Assembly: GCA_017640785.1 (NCBI GenBank)
Contig: JAEPPZ010000001.1
Location: 434,001 to 498,000, forward strand
From: Balneola sp.
GTDB taxonomy: Bacteria; Bacteroidota; Rhodothermia; Balneolales; Balneolaceae
DNA: 64,000 bases
Direction of reading: 5' to 3'
How positions within the stretch are numbered: the stretch's first letter is position 1; each line of letters begins with the position of its first letter. The position numbers were made by a program, and so were the translations under genes. Below the pieces are notes generated by a model that was not told where the DNA came from, searched no databases, and saw only the letters and a program-made list of their open reading frames with translations. Positions 25,210 to 35,826 of the stretch are shown here, piece after piece.

Positions 25210-26277
25210 TTATGTAAATAATTGCAATTGCTTGCCAGTGCTCCTTATAAAGTGCTCTGTAGTTAGCTTGATATGATCATTATTCAATCCTAATCGTTTG
25301 GTTTGAACTTTAAAAAGATCTCTTATTTGTTCAGCGAAATTTCCTTCACCTCTCATTCTTTTCCCAAATTCAGCTTCATACAATTTTCCTCCTCTCATAT
25401 CCTTGATCTTATTTAAAACCTTATCCTTTCTGTCCGGAAAGTTTTGCTGTAGCCATTCTTCGAATAGATCCTTCACTTTGAATGGTAACCTTACAATAAT
25501 AAAACTGGCTCTTGTTGCGCCTGCATCCGCACCAGATTTTAAAATATCAGCACATTCATGATCTGTTAATCCCGGAATTATAGGTGCAACATTTACTCCA
25601 ACAGGAATTCCGGCGTTGGCAAGTTTTTCTATGGCTTTTAGTCTTCTGTATGGACGAGATGTTCTCGGCTCCATTACCTCTGTAATTTTGTTATCTAAGG
25701 AAGTCACCGATATTGTAGTGCTTACACAATTATACTCATTTAACTCTTTTAACAGATCTATATCTCTGGTGATCAAGTGGTTTTTTGTAATGATGCCAAC
25801 CGGGTTTCTGAACTCAGCTAATACTTCAAGACATTTTCTAGTGATCAACAATTTCCTTTCGATAGGTTGATAGCAATCTGTAATTCCACTCATTGCTATT
25901 ACCTGAGGATCCCATTTTGAAGAATTAAATGTCTTTCTCAATAATTCAGGAGCCTTGTATTTAACCATGATCTTGGTTTCAAAATCCAATCCAACAGAAA
26001 AACCTAAATATTCATGGAAAGGTCGAGCATAGCAATATATACAACCATGCTCGCAACCTCTGTATACATTTAATCCTGCATTGAAAGGTATGTCAGGACT
26101 TGTATTATATGATATGATCTCCTTTGTATGATCTGTAAAAAGTTTCGTTTTCGGGTTCGGTTTTTCGCCGGTTTCCTCATCCAAATTGTAATCAATATAG
26201 TTTCCTTCAAACCTGTTTATCGGATTATCTGAAGAACCCCTTCCCTTTATATTTTGATGAAGCTGTTTCATATACAC
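25210..26277 (-). CDS. PA0069/SplB-like radical SAM protein
   Basis: 355 residues. The iron-sulfur motif CEHGCIYC (Cys75, Cys79, Cys82) has the radical SAM CxxxCxxC spacing, inside NVYRGCEHGCIYCYARPFHEYLGFSVGLDFE, which is diagnostic of the PA0069 family (COG1533). Further conserved parts are MSGITDCYQPIERKL and TTISVTSLDNKITEVMEPRT. The substrate is unknown; relatives include spore photoproduct lyase. The start may be the Met at residue 3. It stands alone between two terminators. Confidence 0.9.
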   Translation of the reverse strand: MYMKQLHQNIKGRGSSDNPINRFEGNYIDYNLDEETGEKPNPKTKLFTDHTKEIISYNTSPDIPFNAGLNVYRGCEHGCIYCYARPFHEYLGFSVGLDFETKIMVKYKAPELLRKTFNSSKWDPQVIAMSGITDCYQPIERKLLITRKCLEVLAEFRNPVGIITKNHLITRDIDLLKELNEYNCVSTTISVTSLDNKITEVMEPRTSRPYRRLKAIEKLANAGIPVGVNVAPIIPGLTDHECADILKSGADAGATRASFIIVRLPFKVKDLFEEWLQQNFPDRKDKVLNKIKDMRGGKLYEAEFGKRMRGEGNFAEQIRDLFKVQTKRLGLNNDHIKLTTEHFIRSTGKQLQLFT

Positions 26278-26318
26278 ATATTTTATACATATAAATTACT
26301 TCATTCTGATATAAATAC

Positions 26319-26352
26319 AAAAAAAGTCCGTACTTAAATTAAGCACGGACTT
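26319..26352 (-). terminator. Terminator after the lipoprotein gene
   Basis: AAAGTCCGT (26324-26332) and ACGGACTTT (26344-26352) form a stem extended by CTTAA/TTAAG with a G-T wobble; on the minus strand seven Ts follow. Ends the gene stopping at 26372. Confidence 0.85.
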
Positions 26353-26371
26353 TAAACTGTTTAACCAAGCC

Positions 26372-27169
26372 TTAATCAGCGCAAGGAGTGTCTTCTAGGT
26401 TCTCATCCCAGCATGATTTTACTCCTTCGTTGTAACTTGGTGAAATAATAAAACCGACTTTCGTCTCTGTATTAAACTCTATAGTTGTAGTGTTTCCATT
26501 AGAGCCGTCTACATAGACTATAGTTTTTATGGTGCCGTCGAAATCGTAATCAATTTCGCTACCCATATTTCCATTACGGTCGCTTAGCACTGAAAAATCT
26601 AAATCAATACTTCCGTCATTATCTATGTCCCATTCTATTTCGGAAACAGCTCCTTCTTCCTGAGCATCATAATACGTCCATTCACCTTCAGTTCCGTCGT
26701 ACTCAGCTTCTCCTGAGAATAAATGGAAATTGTTTAGAGGAGGATCAGTAGCAGAGGTTGTCACGAAAAAATTCCATTCTACATTATCTTCAGAATCCAC
26801 ATCTGCTGTTAATAAAACTGAAAAATCTTTGTCTTCATTTTCAGCTGTATACATCCACTGATATTCTCCTTCGGCCACTACTTCAGGATCTTTATTCTGA
26901 GCAGCAGTAATCAACACCTTCGGGATAATCAGATTTGCGTCAACGATAAGCTTTGCGATTCCTGCCCTGAAAAGAGCGGCGTTAAAATTAGAACCGGCTT
27001 TTAACTTAGAATTACTATTGTTGTTAAAATCTGACAGATCTATTGCCATCGTTTCCGCCGATGGGATCTCAGGCGTGATTTCATTTGTATTGTTAGAATC
27101 ACTACATGATATAAAAACAGCCATAATCAGTATTATAGCTGTTAAGGATTTAAAGCTTCGAAAATTCAT
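26372..27169 (-). CDS. Lipoprotein with calcium-loop-like motifs, unknown function
   Basis: 265 residues. Lipobox VFISC (Cys22) after a hydrophobic signal segment, then an Asn/Ser-rich linker. The middle is beta-rich and acidic. DIDNDGSID (181-189) fits the DxDxDGxxD calcium-binding loop and DYDFDG (207-212) is a partial second copy. Two cysteines near the end (253, 263) may form a disulfide. No family recognised; probably an outer-membrane lipoprotein. Followed by a clear terminator and 61 bases downstream of the amidohydrolase on the same strand. Confidence 0.75.
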   Translation of the reverse strand: MNFRSFKSLTAIILIMAVFISCSDSNNTNEITPEIPSAETMAIDLSDFNNNSNSKLKAGSNFNAALFRAGIAKLIVDANLIIPKVLITAAQNKDPEVVAEGEYQWMYTAENEDKDFSVLLTADVDSEDNVEWNFFVTTSATDPPLNNFHLFSGEAEYDGTEGEWTYYDAQEEGAVSEIEWDIDNDGSIDLDFSVLSDRNGNMGSEIDYDFDGTIKTIVYVDGSNGNTTTIEFNTETKVGFIISPSYNEGVKSCWDENLEDTPCAD

Positions 27170-27230
27170 TTCAAGTCGTTTTGTTTAAGTTTCTTACTTA
27201 AATCTACAGACCTAACATTTGTTCCAAATT

Positions 27231-28892
27231 CTATTTATCCGCGGAGTATACTTTTTTACCTGCAACCCAGGTTTCCAAGACTTTTATCTCCCATATATCA
27301 CTTGCAGGAACTGAAAAATAATCCTTATCAATCAAAATAAAATCGGCCCATTTTCCTTCTTCGATTGATCCCAGAACGTCTTCCTGATGACCTGCATAGG
27401 CAGCATCAAGAGTAAATGCACGAAGCGCTTCTTCTCTGGTTAACGATTCGTTTGGATACCAGCCTCCATCGGGATTTCCACTATGATCCATTCTTGTAAC
27501 TGCAGAGTACAATCCGAAAAATGGATTGGAATGCTCAACAGGAAAATCAGAACCCGCTGCTACTACGGTTCCTTGCTCCAAAAATGTTTTCCATGCATAA
27601 CCACCTTTTATCCTTTGCGGACCAACCCGGTCTTCGGCCATATTCATATCACTTGTTGCGTGGGTTGGTTGCATAGAAGCAATAAGATCCAGTTCCTTGA
27701 ATCTTGGAATATCATCCAGTGCTACTATCTGAGCATGTTCAACTCTGTTTCTTAATCCTTGATCACCATGTTCATTCTGCGCTTTTTCAAGTGCATCTAA
27801 AACTTGTCTGTTTCCGGCATCTCCAATTGCATGAATATTTGCTTGAAAGCCTTTACCTACAACTTTTGAAACTGCAGCATCCATTTCCTCTTGTTCCATA
27901 AATAATAAGCCTACATTCCCCGGATCATCAGAATAAGGTTGTAACATAGCTGCTCCTCTGCTACCCAAAGCCCCATCAGAATAAAGTTTAACGCTTCTTA
28001 AAGCCAACATATCATCAGCATAAGATTCTATTGGACCATTTTTTGAAAGTTCGTCAAATGTATTGCCGGAGCCAGAGATCATCCCATAGATTCTGGTCTT
28101 CGCCATATCCTGATCATTAAATTCTTTATAAAGATTCCACGCCTTAACCCCCACGCCGGCATCATGGACAGATGTTATTCCCATTTTAGCCATTTGTTCG
28201 TATGCTTTTTCCAGGGCTAATCGCTGTTCTTTTTCTGTTGGAGCCGGAATTTCGGATTCCACAAAACCTTGTGCAGCATCTATGAATACTCCTGTGGCAT
28301 TACCGCTTCCATCTCTTATCACTTTCCCTCCTTGCGGGTCTGGAGTGTCTTTACTTATTCCTGCCATTCTTAATGCCATGCTGTTTCCCCAACCTGCATG
28401 CCCATCAACTCTACTCAACCAAACAGGGCGGTCTGAAATGACTTTATCAATGTCTTCTGCTGTTGGAAATTTATTCTCTTCCCACAGAGTTTGATTCCAA
28501 CCCCTTCCTTGAATCCATTCCAGATCAGGATTTGCTTCCGCATAACTTTTTAAAGTATCTAAAGTCGCTTCAAGTGAATTGATTCCCATTAAATCTACAT
28601 TTAATTGCTGGAAACCTAATCCCATCACATGCCCGTGTGCGTCTATCAATCCAGGTAATAATGCCTTCCCATTTCCATCGATCACTTTTGCATTCGGAAA
28701 TTCGTCTCCAAGAGAAACATTACTGGTTTCTATGAACTTACCATTTTTTATTGCAACTGATTTAAATTCGACTAACTCATCACCGATAATTGTGTATCCG
28801 TTAATATTTTCGATTAGTATTGTTTCGTCAGACGGGCTACATGCAATTAGAATTGTAGCTATAGTTATCAATAGTATTTGTGTATACTTCAT
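27231..28892 (-). CDS. YtcJ-like amidohydrolase, probable lipoprotein
   Basis: 553 residues. Signal peptide with lipobox TILIAC (Cys18). The amidohydrolase 3 fold is shown by ALLPGLIDAHGHVMGLG (metal HxH), WIQGRGWNQTLW, GVFIDAAQGFVE, the metal-binding ANIHAIGDAGNRQVLDAL and the C-terminal AAGSDFPVEHSNPFFGLYSAVTR with its catalytic Asp. This family hydrolyses amides or formamides; the true substrate is unknown. Export to the periplasm or surface is typical for Bacteroidota members. Confidence 0.92.
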   Translation of the reverse strand: MKYTQILLITIATILIACSPSDETILIENINGYTIIGDELVEFKSVAIKNGKFIETSNVSLGDEFPNAKVIDGNGKALLPGLIDAHGHVMGLGFQQLNVDLMGINSLEATLDTLKSYAEANPDLEWIQGRGWNQTLWEENKFPTAEDIDKVISDRPVWLSRVDGHAGWGNSMALRMAGISKDTPDPQGGKVIRDGSGNATGVFIDAAQGFVESEIPAPTEKEQRLALEKAYEQMAKMGITSVHDAGVGVKAWNLYKEFNDQDMAKTRIYGMISGSGNTFDELSKNGPIESYADDMLALRSVKLYSDGALGSRGAAMLQPYSDDPGNVGLLFMEQEEMDAAVSKVVGKGFQANIHAIGDAGNRQVLDALEKAQNEHGDQGLRNRVEHAQIVALDDIPRFKELDLIASMQPTHATSDMNMAEDRVGPQRIKGGYAWKTFLEQGTVVAAGSDFPVEHSNPFFGLYSAVTRMDHSGNPDGGWYPNESLTREEALRAFTLDAAYAGHQEDVLGSIEEGKWADFILIDKDYFSVPASDIWEIKVLETWVAGKKVYSADK

Positions 28893-28999
28893 ATGGATTT
28901 TTATTAAAATATTTAACGTAATATAGGTATTGGTAATCGTTTCCTTAAATCAAATTTAAAGCTTTTACAATAACTAAACTTTACTTTGCTACGGCTTTT

Positions 29000-30991
29000 A
29001 TGGGATTTAAAATATTCATCTTCGTACTTCTTTTTACTGGGATTACAAATTTATCGGCAGAACCTTTTACCATCTCAAATATTGATAGTTTAGATACACA
29101 GCTTAAAAACCAGAATGGCATAGAACTGGCTAATACGCTTATTGAAATTCTTGAGTACTATCAAAACATAAATGTTGACAGCTCAGTTTATTATGCTACA
29201 AAACTGATTAGCCTATCTGACTCTCTTAAATATTCTAATGGAATACTGGCAGGCAACGCAAGTTTAGTTAATGCTGATTTTATTAAAGGTGATTACTATT
29301 CAGGTATAGAAAGAGGTCTACCGTTGGTAAATCAGAATTATGAAGAGGAAGGTTATTACCATGCAAATCTTTACCTGGCAGTTGGTAATTGCTATGGTTC
29401 GCTTGGCCTTTATAGATCCGGGATAGAATATTATTTAAGAGCTCGTGAAATCTTTGCTCCACTAAATTCATTTGAAAAACTGAATACTGTAGCTAACAAT
29501 TTGGGTGCACTTTATATAAGACTTGGAAATTTTGAATCTGCACTAGAAGTTTTCAGTAATATGAATATTGCTTCCGGAAGTAAAGCGCTTCGAGTTACCA
29601 CTAAAGTTAATTTTGGTTTTATCTATTTCGGATTAAATGATCTGGAAAAAGCCGAAAATTATTTTTTAGATGTTTTTGATTTCGGAGATGACGCTATTGA
29701 AATAAGAGCCAAAGCAATTGCCAGTTTCAAGCTAGGCGATCTTTACACTCAACAAAGGGATTACCAGCAAGCTCTTACTTATTTCAACAAATCTCTTGAG
29801 TATTTTTCGATCTTGGAAAATGAAGCACAAACCATGAATCCATTAAATGGCATTGCTGAAGTTTATTATAAAACGGGGAAACTTGATCAAGCAAAAGAAA
29901 TAGCTCTACGATCAGAAAGAATCGGAGAAAAAACTCAAACACTTTCGGAATTAAACTCTGTTGTTAGCCTCCTTGCTGACATTTATAAAGAACAAGGCGA
30001 TTATAAAAAAGCTTATGAATATTCTATAAAAAACACGGCGCTAAATGACAGTCTGAATATTCATCAGAGAAATCAAGAAATTCAGGTTTTAGAGGCGGAA
30101 TACAATTTTGAAAGAAAAGAAGAAGAACTCAGAAGAGAACAGAGTGTAAAACTTAAAAACCAAAGGATGGTTCTCAGTGGGGTTACTTCTTTTTTTCTGA
30201 TCAGTTTAGTATTTATTTTCGTTTTTTATAGTAGTAAGAAGAATAAAGAGAAAGCGAATCTCCGTCTTGAAAGTTTAAATAAAGATCTTGAAGAGACTAA
30301 TAAGATCAAAAATCAATTATTTTCGATTATCGCTCATGACCTTAGAAATCCTTTGAGTTCGCTTTACGGGTTAGTGACGCTATTGGAAATGAAAGTAGCG
30401 GACAAAAAAGAATTAGAGCGCCTCATTCCTGAACTGGTATCACAATTTAAACACACATCAACACTCTTAAATAACTTATTGAACTGGTCAAAAAGCCAAA
30501 TGCAAGGGTATAAAATAATTCCAATTAAGTTCGATGTAAATGAGTTGTTCAGAAAAAATATTGAATTGCTATCTCACCGATTTAAGGAAAAGGAAATATC
30601 TGTAATTATTAAAGATGAAAAGTCTCTGTCCGTTTTTGCGGACAAAAACATGATTGATTTGGTAATTCTAAACCTGCTTTCCAATGCACTCAAATATTGT
30701 GATAAAAAAGACGAAGTGACAATTTATTCTGAATCAAAACCCGATTTTATTACTTTTTCTGTTAAAGATACAGGCACGGGAATCCCTGAAAATAAAATCG
30801 GATTACTATTTACTAGCTCTTTCTATTCAACAAACGGCACCCGTAATGAAGCCGGCACAGGATTAGGACTAATGCTCTGTAAAGAATTTATTGAAAAAAA
30901 TTGTGGCAAAATTTGGGTTGAAAGCGATGCCGGGCAAGGTACAATCTTCCATTTCACCCTTCCAATTAATGACTATGAACTTGATTCATAA
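29000..30991 (+). CDS. TPR-containing membrane sensor histidine kinase
   Basis: 663 residues. Signal segment (1-20), periplasmic tetratricopeptide repeats (about 40-350, e.g. NNLGALYIRLGNFESALEVF), a coiled stretch, one membrane segment (about 390-410), HisKA with the phosphorylated His446 in FSIIAHDLRNPLSSL, then HATPase with N box NLLSNALKYC, G1 DTGTGIPENKIG and G2 GTGLGLMLC. No response regulator gene is adjacent, so the partner is elsewhere. The stop overlaps the convergent Nudix gene by 19 bases. Confidence 0.94.
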   Translation: MGFKIFIFVLLFTGITNLSAEPFTISNIDSLDTQLKNQNGIELANTLIEILEYYQNINVDSSVYYATKLISLSDSLKYSNGILAGNASLVNADFIKGDYYSGIERGLPLVNQNYEEEGYYHANLYLAVGNCYGSLGLYRSGIEYYLRAREIFAPLNSFEKLNTVANNLGALYIRLGNFESALEVFSNMNIASGSKALRVTTKVNFGFIYFGLNDLEKAENYFLDVFDFGDDAIEIRAKAIASFKLGDLYTQQRDYQQALTYFNKSLEYFSILENEAQTMNPLNGIAEVYYKTGKLDQAKEIALRSERIGEKTQTLSELNSVVSLLADIYKEQGDYKKAYEYSIKNTALNDSLNIHQRNQEIQVLEAEYNFERKEEELRREQSVKLKNQRMVLSGVTSFFLISLVFIFVFYSSKKNKEKANLRLESLNKDLEETNKIKNQLFSIIAHDLRNPLSSLYGLVTLLEMKVADKKELERLIPELVSQFKHTSTLLNNLLNWSKSQMQGYKIIPIKFDVNELFRKNIELLSHRFKEKEISVIIKDEKSLSVFADKNMIDLVILNLLSNALKYCDKKDEVTIYSESKPDFITFSVKDTGTGIPENKIGLLFTSSFYSTNGTRNEAGTGLGLMLCKEFIEKNCGKIWVESDAGQGTIFHFTLPINDYELDS

Positions 30992-31413
30992 TCATTCCAA
31001 AACTCTTCTTTCAAATAATCCGGAACTACTTTTAAACCCTTAATTTCACTTTTGTTTTTAAAAGCTACGTCTTTAATAATTTGAGAACTCTCACTTAATT
31101 CCGGATCGCTTCCGGTTTGTAATTTTCCAGACAAATATTCTACTTTGTGAAAAAACTCAATAGCGTGGAATTGATCTTTGATCACTTCATTCACATGCAT
31201 CAGACTTTTTACTTTTACATGCAAACCGGTTTCTTCGAGAAACTCCCTCTTCAGTGTTTCTTCCAAAGTTTCTCCAAATTCCAAACCACCACCCGGCGGC
31301 ATCCATGTCAACTCATTGGTAATTGGTGACAAAAGTTGAACAAGTAGTATCGAATTTCCCTTTACGAGCAATCCGCAACTTCTTAACCTTAACTTACCTT
31401 TATAGGATGACAA
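30973..31413 (-). CDS. Nudix hydrolase
   Basis: 146 residues. The Nudix box is complete: GGLEFGETLEETLKREFLEETGL, matching Gx5Ex7REUxEExGU. Probably hydrolyses a nucleoside diphosphate derivative. It begins immediately after the pyrG stop, so it is likely in the same transcript, and its 3' end overlaps the histidine kinase gene on the other strand. Confidence 0.93.
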   Translation of the reverse strand: MSSYKGKLRLRSCGLLVKGNSILLVQLLSPITNELTWMPPGGGLEFGETLEETLKREFLEETGLHVKVKSLMHVNEVIKDQFHAIEFFHKVEYLSGKLQTGSDPELSESSQIIKDVAFKNKSEIKGLKVVPDYLKEEFWNDYESSS

Positions 31414-33120
<1,707 letters not shown>

Positions 33121-33152
33121 CTATTCAATTTAACTTTCAAAGAAATTTAAAT

Positions 33153-33926
33153 TTATACTGCTTTCTTTATTACCTCTCCAACTACTTTGTTTAGCACATC
33201 TGGTTTATCAGTAAAAATACCTTTTGCACCAACTTGTATGAGAGACTTCATTGTATGTTCATCATTAATTGTATAAATAAAGAACGGTATTTTATTAATA
33301 TTCAGTTGTGATACCCAGTTATCTGTTAACTGCTGACGACTGCAATTAAAAGCATCAATTTTATAATCCTTGGCAAGACGAGAAGGTTCTCTTCCATGAG
33401 ATTGTACTTGTTCGTATAGCAATGCACTTTTTATAGTATTCTCTCTTTTACTTAACCTTTCTAATACTCTGTAATCAAAACTAGAGATTAATACCACTTC
33501 TTCCATATCCAGCTCTTCAACTATATCTAATACTAACTCAACAATCCCCGATTCTTCTTTCCCCGTTACTACTTCCGGTTTGATTTCTATATTTACTAAT
33601 ATTCTGTTTCTTGAAAACTCAAGAACCTCTCTTAGTGTAGGAATTCGTTCATTTTTAAATTTTGCATCAAACCAAGACCCGGCGTCAAGCTTCTTCAAAT
33701 CTGAAAGTGTATAATCACAAACTAAACCACTTCCATTTGTTTTCATATCCAGTCTTTCATCATGAAACACAACAGGTATGTTATCTTTTGAAAGTAAAAC
33801 ATCCAGCTCGATCATATCAGCATTCATATCTACCGCAGCTTTAAAAGCAGACATCGTATTTTCAGGATAATACGCGCTTGCGCCTCTATGGGCTATCGTA
33901 TAAAATCTTTTTTTAGAAAAGTCCAT
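33153..33926 (-). CDS. Glycerophosphodiester phosphodiesterase
   Basis: 257 residues without a signal peptide, so cytosolic (UgpQ-like). Catalytic residues are visible: His13 in TIAHRGASAYYPENT, Glu40 and Asp42 in ADMIELDVLL, and His55 in VVFHDE. It hydrolyses glycerophosphodiesters to glycerol 3-phosphate and an alcohol. Located 83 bases after pyrG in the minus-strand direction of reading, with alternative hairpins in its upstream region. Confidence 0.94.
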   Translation of the reverse strand: MDFSKKRFYTIAHRGASAYYPENTMSAFKAAVDMNADMIELDVLLSKDNIPVVFHDERLDMKTNGSGLVCDYTLSDLKKLDAGSWFDAKFKNERIPTLREVLEFSRNRILVNIEIKPEVVTGKEESGIVELVLDIVEELDMEEVVLISSFDYRVLERLSKRENTIKSALLYEQVQSHGREPSRLAKDYKIDAFNCSRQQLTDNWVSQLNINKIPFFIYTINDEHTMKSLIQVGAKGIFTDKPDVLNKVVGEVIKKAV

Positions 33927-33979
33927 TCTTCTAGAATCAATACAAAAATTATTAGCCCTTCCAATAAACTAATTCTAGA

Positions 33980-34050
33980 GACTAAACGTAACTGTATTTT
34001 GCAGAAAAACGAACATAGTTCGTTTAGTCAAGATAATATAACTATGTTCA
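33980..34050 (-). promoter_or_regulatory. Overlapping alternative hairpins upstream of the GDPD gene
   Basis: Two inverted repeats interlock: GACTAAACG (33980-33988) with CGTTTAGTC (34021-34029), and GAACATAGTT (34011-34020) with AACTATGTTC (34041-34050). On the minus strand the second forms a stem followed by GTTTTT, like a terminator for the gene ending at 34057. The first stem uses its loop, so the two would be mutually exclusive or form a pseudoknot. A smaller ACGAAC/GTTCGT hairpin is also possible. Attenuation is inference. Confidence 0.5.
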
Positions 34051-34056
34051 GAAAAG

Positions 34057-34410
34057 TTAATTCTGAAACGTTATGACTCTCTTTATTGCTTTATTGATCA
34101 ATGAATTAAAACTGCCGGAACTTGAGAATGCAGAGTAAGACAAAATCAAACCTGAAATTATTGAAACACAACCTAATAAGCTTACCACTGTTGCCAACCA
34201 CACAGGGTGTATTAGTTCCAGCATTGAAAGCGCTACCACCGTTGTACCCAATAAGATTTGAATGAATGCAGATATTAACTGGAAACCATTGAAAGGAGCA
34301 AAATCATTTTTAGAAGAAAATGACTTAAATTGCCTATTCAATTTTATATCTAACTCTTTCTCTGAATCCTTTCCCAGTAAAGAATTCATTTCTTTTTCTT
34401 CTTTGTTCAT
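34057..34410 (-). CDS. Small membrane protein of unknown function
   Basis: 117 residues. A charged N-terminal half (KEEKEMNSLLGKDSEKELD) is followed by two hydrophobic helices (about 43-65 and 69-92). No recognised domain. It is divergent from rlmB with 68 bases between starts. Coding support is the start position and hydrophobic pattern only. Confidence 0.6.
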   Translation of the reverse strand: MNKEEKEMNSLLGKDSEKELDIKLNRQFKSFSSKNDFAPFNGFQLISAFIQILLGTTVVALSMLELIHPVWLATVVSLLGCVSIISGLILSYSAFSSSGSFNSLINKAIKRVITFQN

Positions 34411-34478
34411 GTCCTTACCTTTTACTAACCACTTTATTTTAACTAATCTAATAAATCAGCGCGAACAAAAAAATAAAA

Positions 34479-35222
34479 ATGAGTAAAACCGATAATATTT
34501 ACATCTACGGTCGTAATCCAATAATTGAAGCGCTAATCAATCGACCCAATGAGGTTGAAAAGGTTTTTATTAAAAACTCTATTCAACTTAATTCCATTGA
34601 TGGCTTAGCTGATTTAATTTCAAAAAACTCAATTCCGGTTTCTAAGGTTCCTCAAATTAAAATCCAGAATCTAGTAGGAAGAGTAAATGATCAGGGGATT
34701 GTTGCATTATTAAGTCAAATATCTTACACCAACTTCTTTGATTGGGTATCAGAGTTAGATCTGCATTCAAATCCAGCCGTTGTTCTTTTGGATGGAATAG
34801 AAGATCCATATAATTTTGGGGCTATTCTCAGAAGTGCAGTTGCTGCAGGCATTTCTGCTGTGCTTGTGCCTACTCAAAAACAAGCACCCGTTAATGCAAC
34901 TGTCTTTAAGACTTCTTCAGGAACTGCCGGAAGAATACCTATCATCAGAGTTCATGATATTAATCAGGGAATTAAAGACTTGGAACTTGCAGGGTTTAAG
35001 ATTTATGGTTTAGATGGAAATTCTAAACGATCTTTTTGGGAGACTGAATTTAATACCCCTACTGCTTTTCTGATTGGGAATGAAGGCGAGGGAATTGACC
35101 GAAAAATTTTAAAGAAAACATCCGAAACACTTAGAATACCTATGGTTAATAATGTAGAATCTTTGAATGCTTCCGTTTCTGCAGCTTTAATCTGTTATGA
35201 GTGGGCCAGAAAGCGCATATAA
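34479..35222 (+). CDS. rlmB: SPOUT (TrmH/RlmB-type) rRNA 2'-O-methyltransferase
   Basis: 247 residues. N-terminal substrate-binding domain opens IYIYGRNPIIEALINRPNEVEKVFI, typical of RlmB. The knotted SPOUT domain has motif 1 LDGIEDPYNFGAILRSAVAAG, motif 2 AFLIGNEGEGIDRKIL and motif 3 IPMVNNVESLNASVSAALICYE. RlmB methylates G2251 of 23S rRNA. Assignment to RlmB over other TrmH paralogs is likely but not certain. A bidirectional terminator follows. Confidence 0.9.
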   Translation: MSKTDNIYIYGRNPIIEALINRPNEVEKVFIKNSIQLNSIDGLADLISKNSIPVSKVPQIKIQNLVGRVNDQGIVALLSQISYTNFFDWVSELDLHSNPAVVLLDGIEDPYNFGAILRSAVAAGISAVLVPTQKQAPVNATVFKTSSGTAGRIPIIRVHDINQGIKDLELAGFKIYGLDGNSKRSFWETEFNTPTAFLIGNEGEGIDRKILKKTSETLRIPMVNNVESLNASVSAALICYEWARKRI

Positions 35223-35223
35223 A

Positions 35224-35251
35224 AAAAGCAGGCTTTAAAAAGCCTGCTTTT
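35224..35251. terminator. Bidirectional terminator between rlmB and ndk
   Basis: AAAAGCAGGCTTT (35224-35236) pairs with AAAGCCTGCTTTT (35239-35251), flanked by As and Ts, between convergent genes. Confidence 0.88.
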
Positions 35252-35270
35252 AATTTAAGTCTGAATTTGA

Positions 35271-35702
35271 TTAAGCTACGTTTGCAACTACTTCAGATTC
35301 AGCGAAAAAATATGCAGCTTCTATTTTTCCATTTTCTACAGAATCAGACCCGTGAATGATATTTTCTCCAAGGCTGTCAGCAAAATCTGCTCTTATAGTT
35401 CCTTTATCCGCTTCTTCAGGATTGGTAGCACCAATTAAAGTTCTGAAATCAGCTACTGCATTTTCTTTTTCCAAAATCATAGGAACACAAGCACCGCTAC
35501 TCATAAATTCACACAATTCACCATAAAATGGTCTTTCTTTATGAACTGCATAAAATCCTCCTGCAGTATCAGCAGTTAATCTTGTCATTTTCATTGCTAA
35601 AATTTTGAACCCTGCTTCTTGAATTCTTTTAGTAACTTCGCCGATAAGTTCTTTACGAACACAATCAGGTTTCAAAATTGTCAACGTTCTTTCTAATGCC
35701 AT
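35271..35702 (-). CDS. ndk: Nucleoside diphosphate kinase
   Basis: 143 residues from the ATG at 35702; an in-frame ATG at 35789 would add 29 residues not found in the family, so the shorter form is chosen. [18 protein letters not shown] opens the fold and the phosphohistidine is His117 in [12 protein letters not shown]. It transfers phosphate between nucleoside triphosphates and diphosphates. A few residues longer at the C-terminus ([10 protein letters not shown]) than many bacterial Ndk, which is minor. Confidence 0.96.
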   Translation of the reverse strand: MALERTLTILKPDCVRKELIGEVTKRIQEAGFKILAMKMTRLTADTAGGFYAVHKERPFYGELCEFMSSGACVPMILEKENAVADFRTLIGATNPEEADKGTIRADFADSLGENIIHGSDSVENGKIEAAYFFAESEVVANVA

Positions 35703-35826
35703 TATATTTTTTCTGAAATTAATTTTTTTGTAACAACCCTTTTGAAAATCCCTCTTCAAAATGGTATTTAAAGATAAGATTTCGCACATTAATTGTCGAA
35801 TATAAAGGGCGGGCGATACAATATTT

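Noticed and set aside
35703-35789. Upstream ATG at 35789 as ndk start
   Set aside because: The extra 29 residues are absent from the family, which begins at the [13 protein letters not shown] segment.
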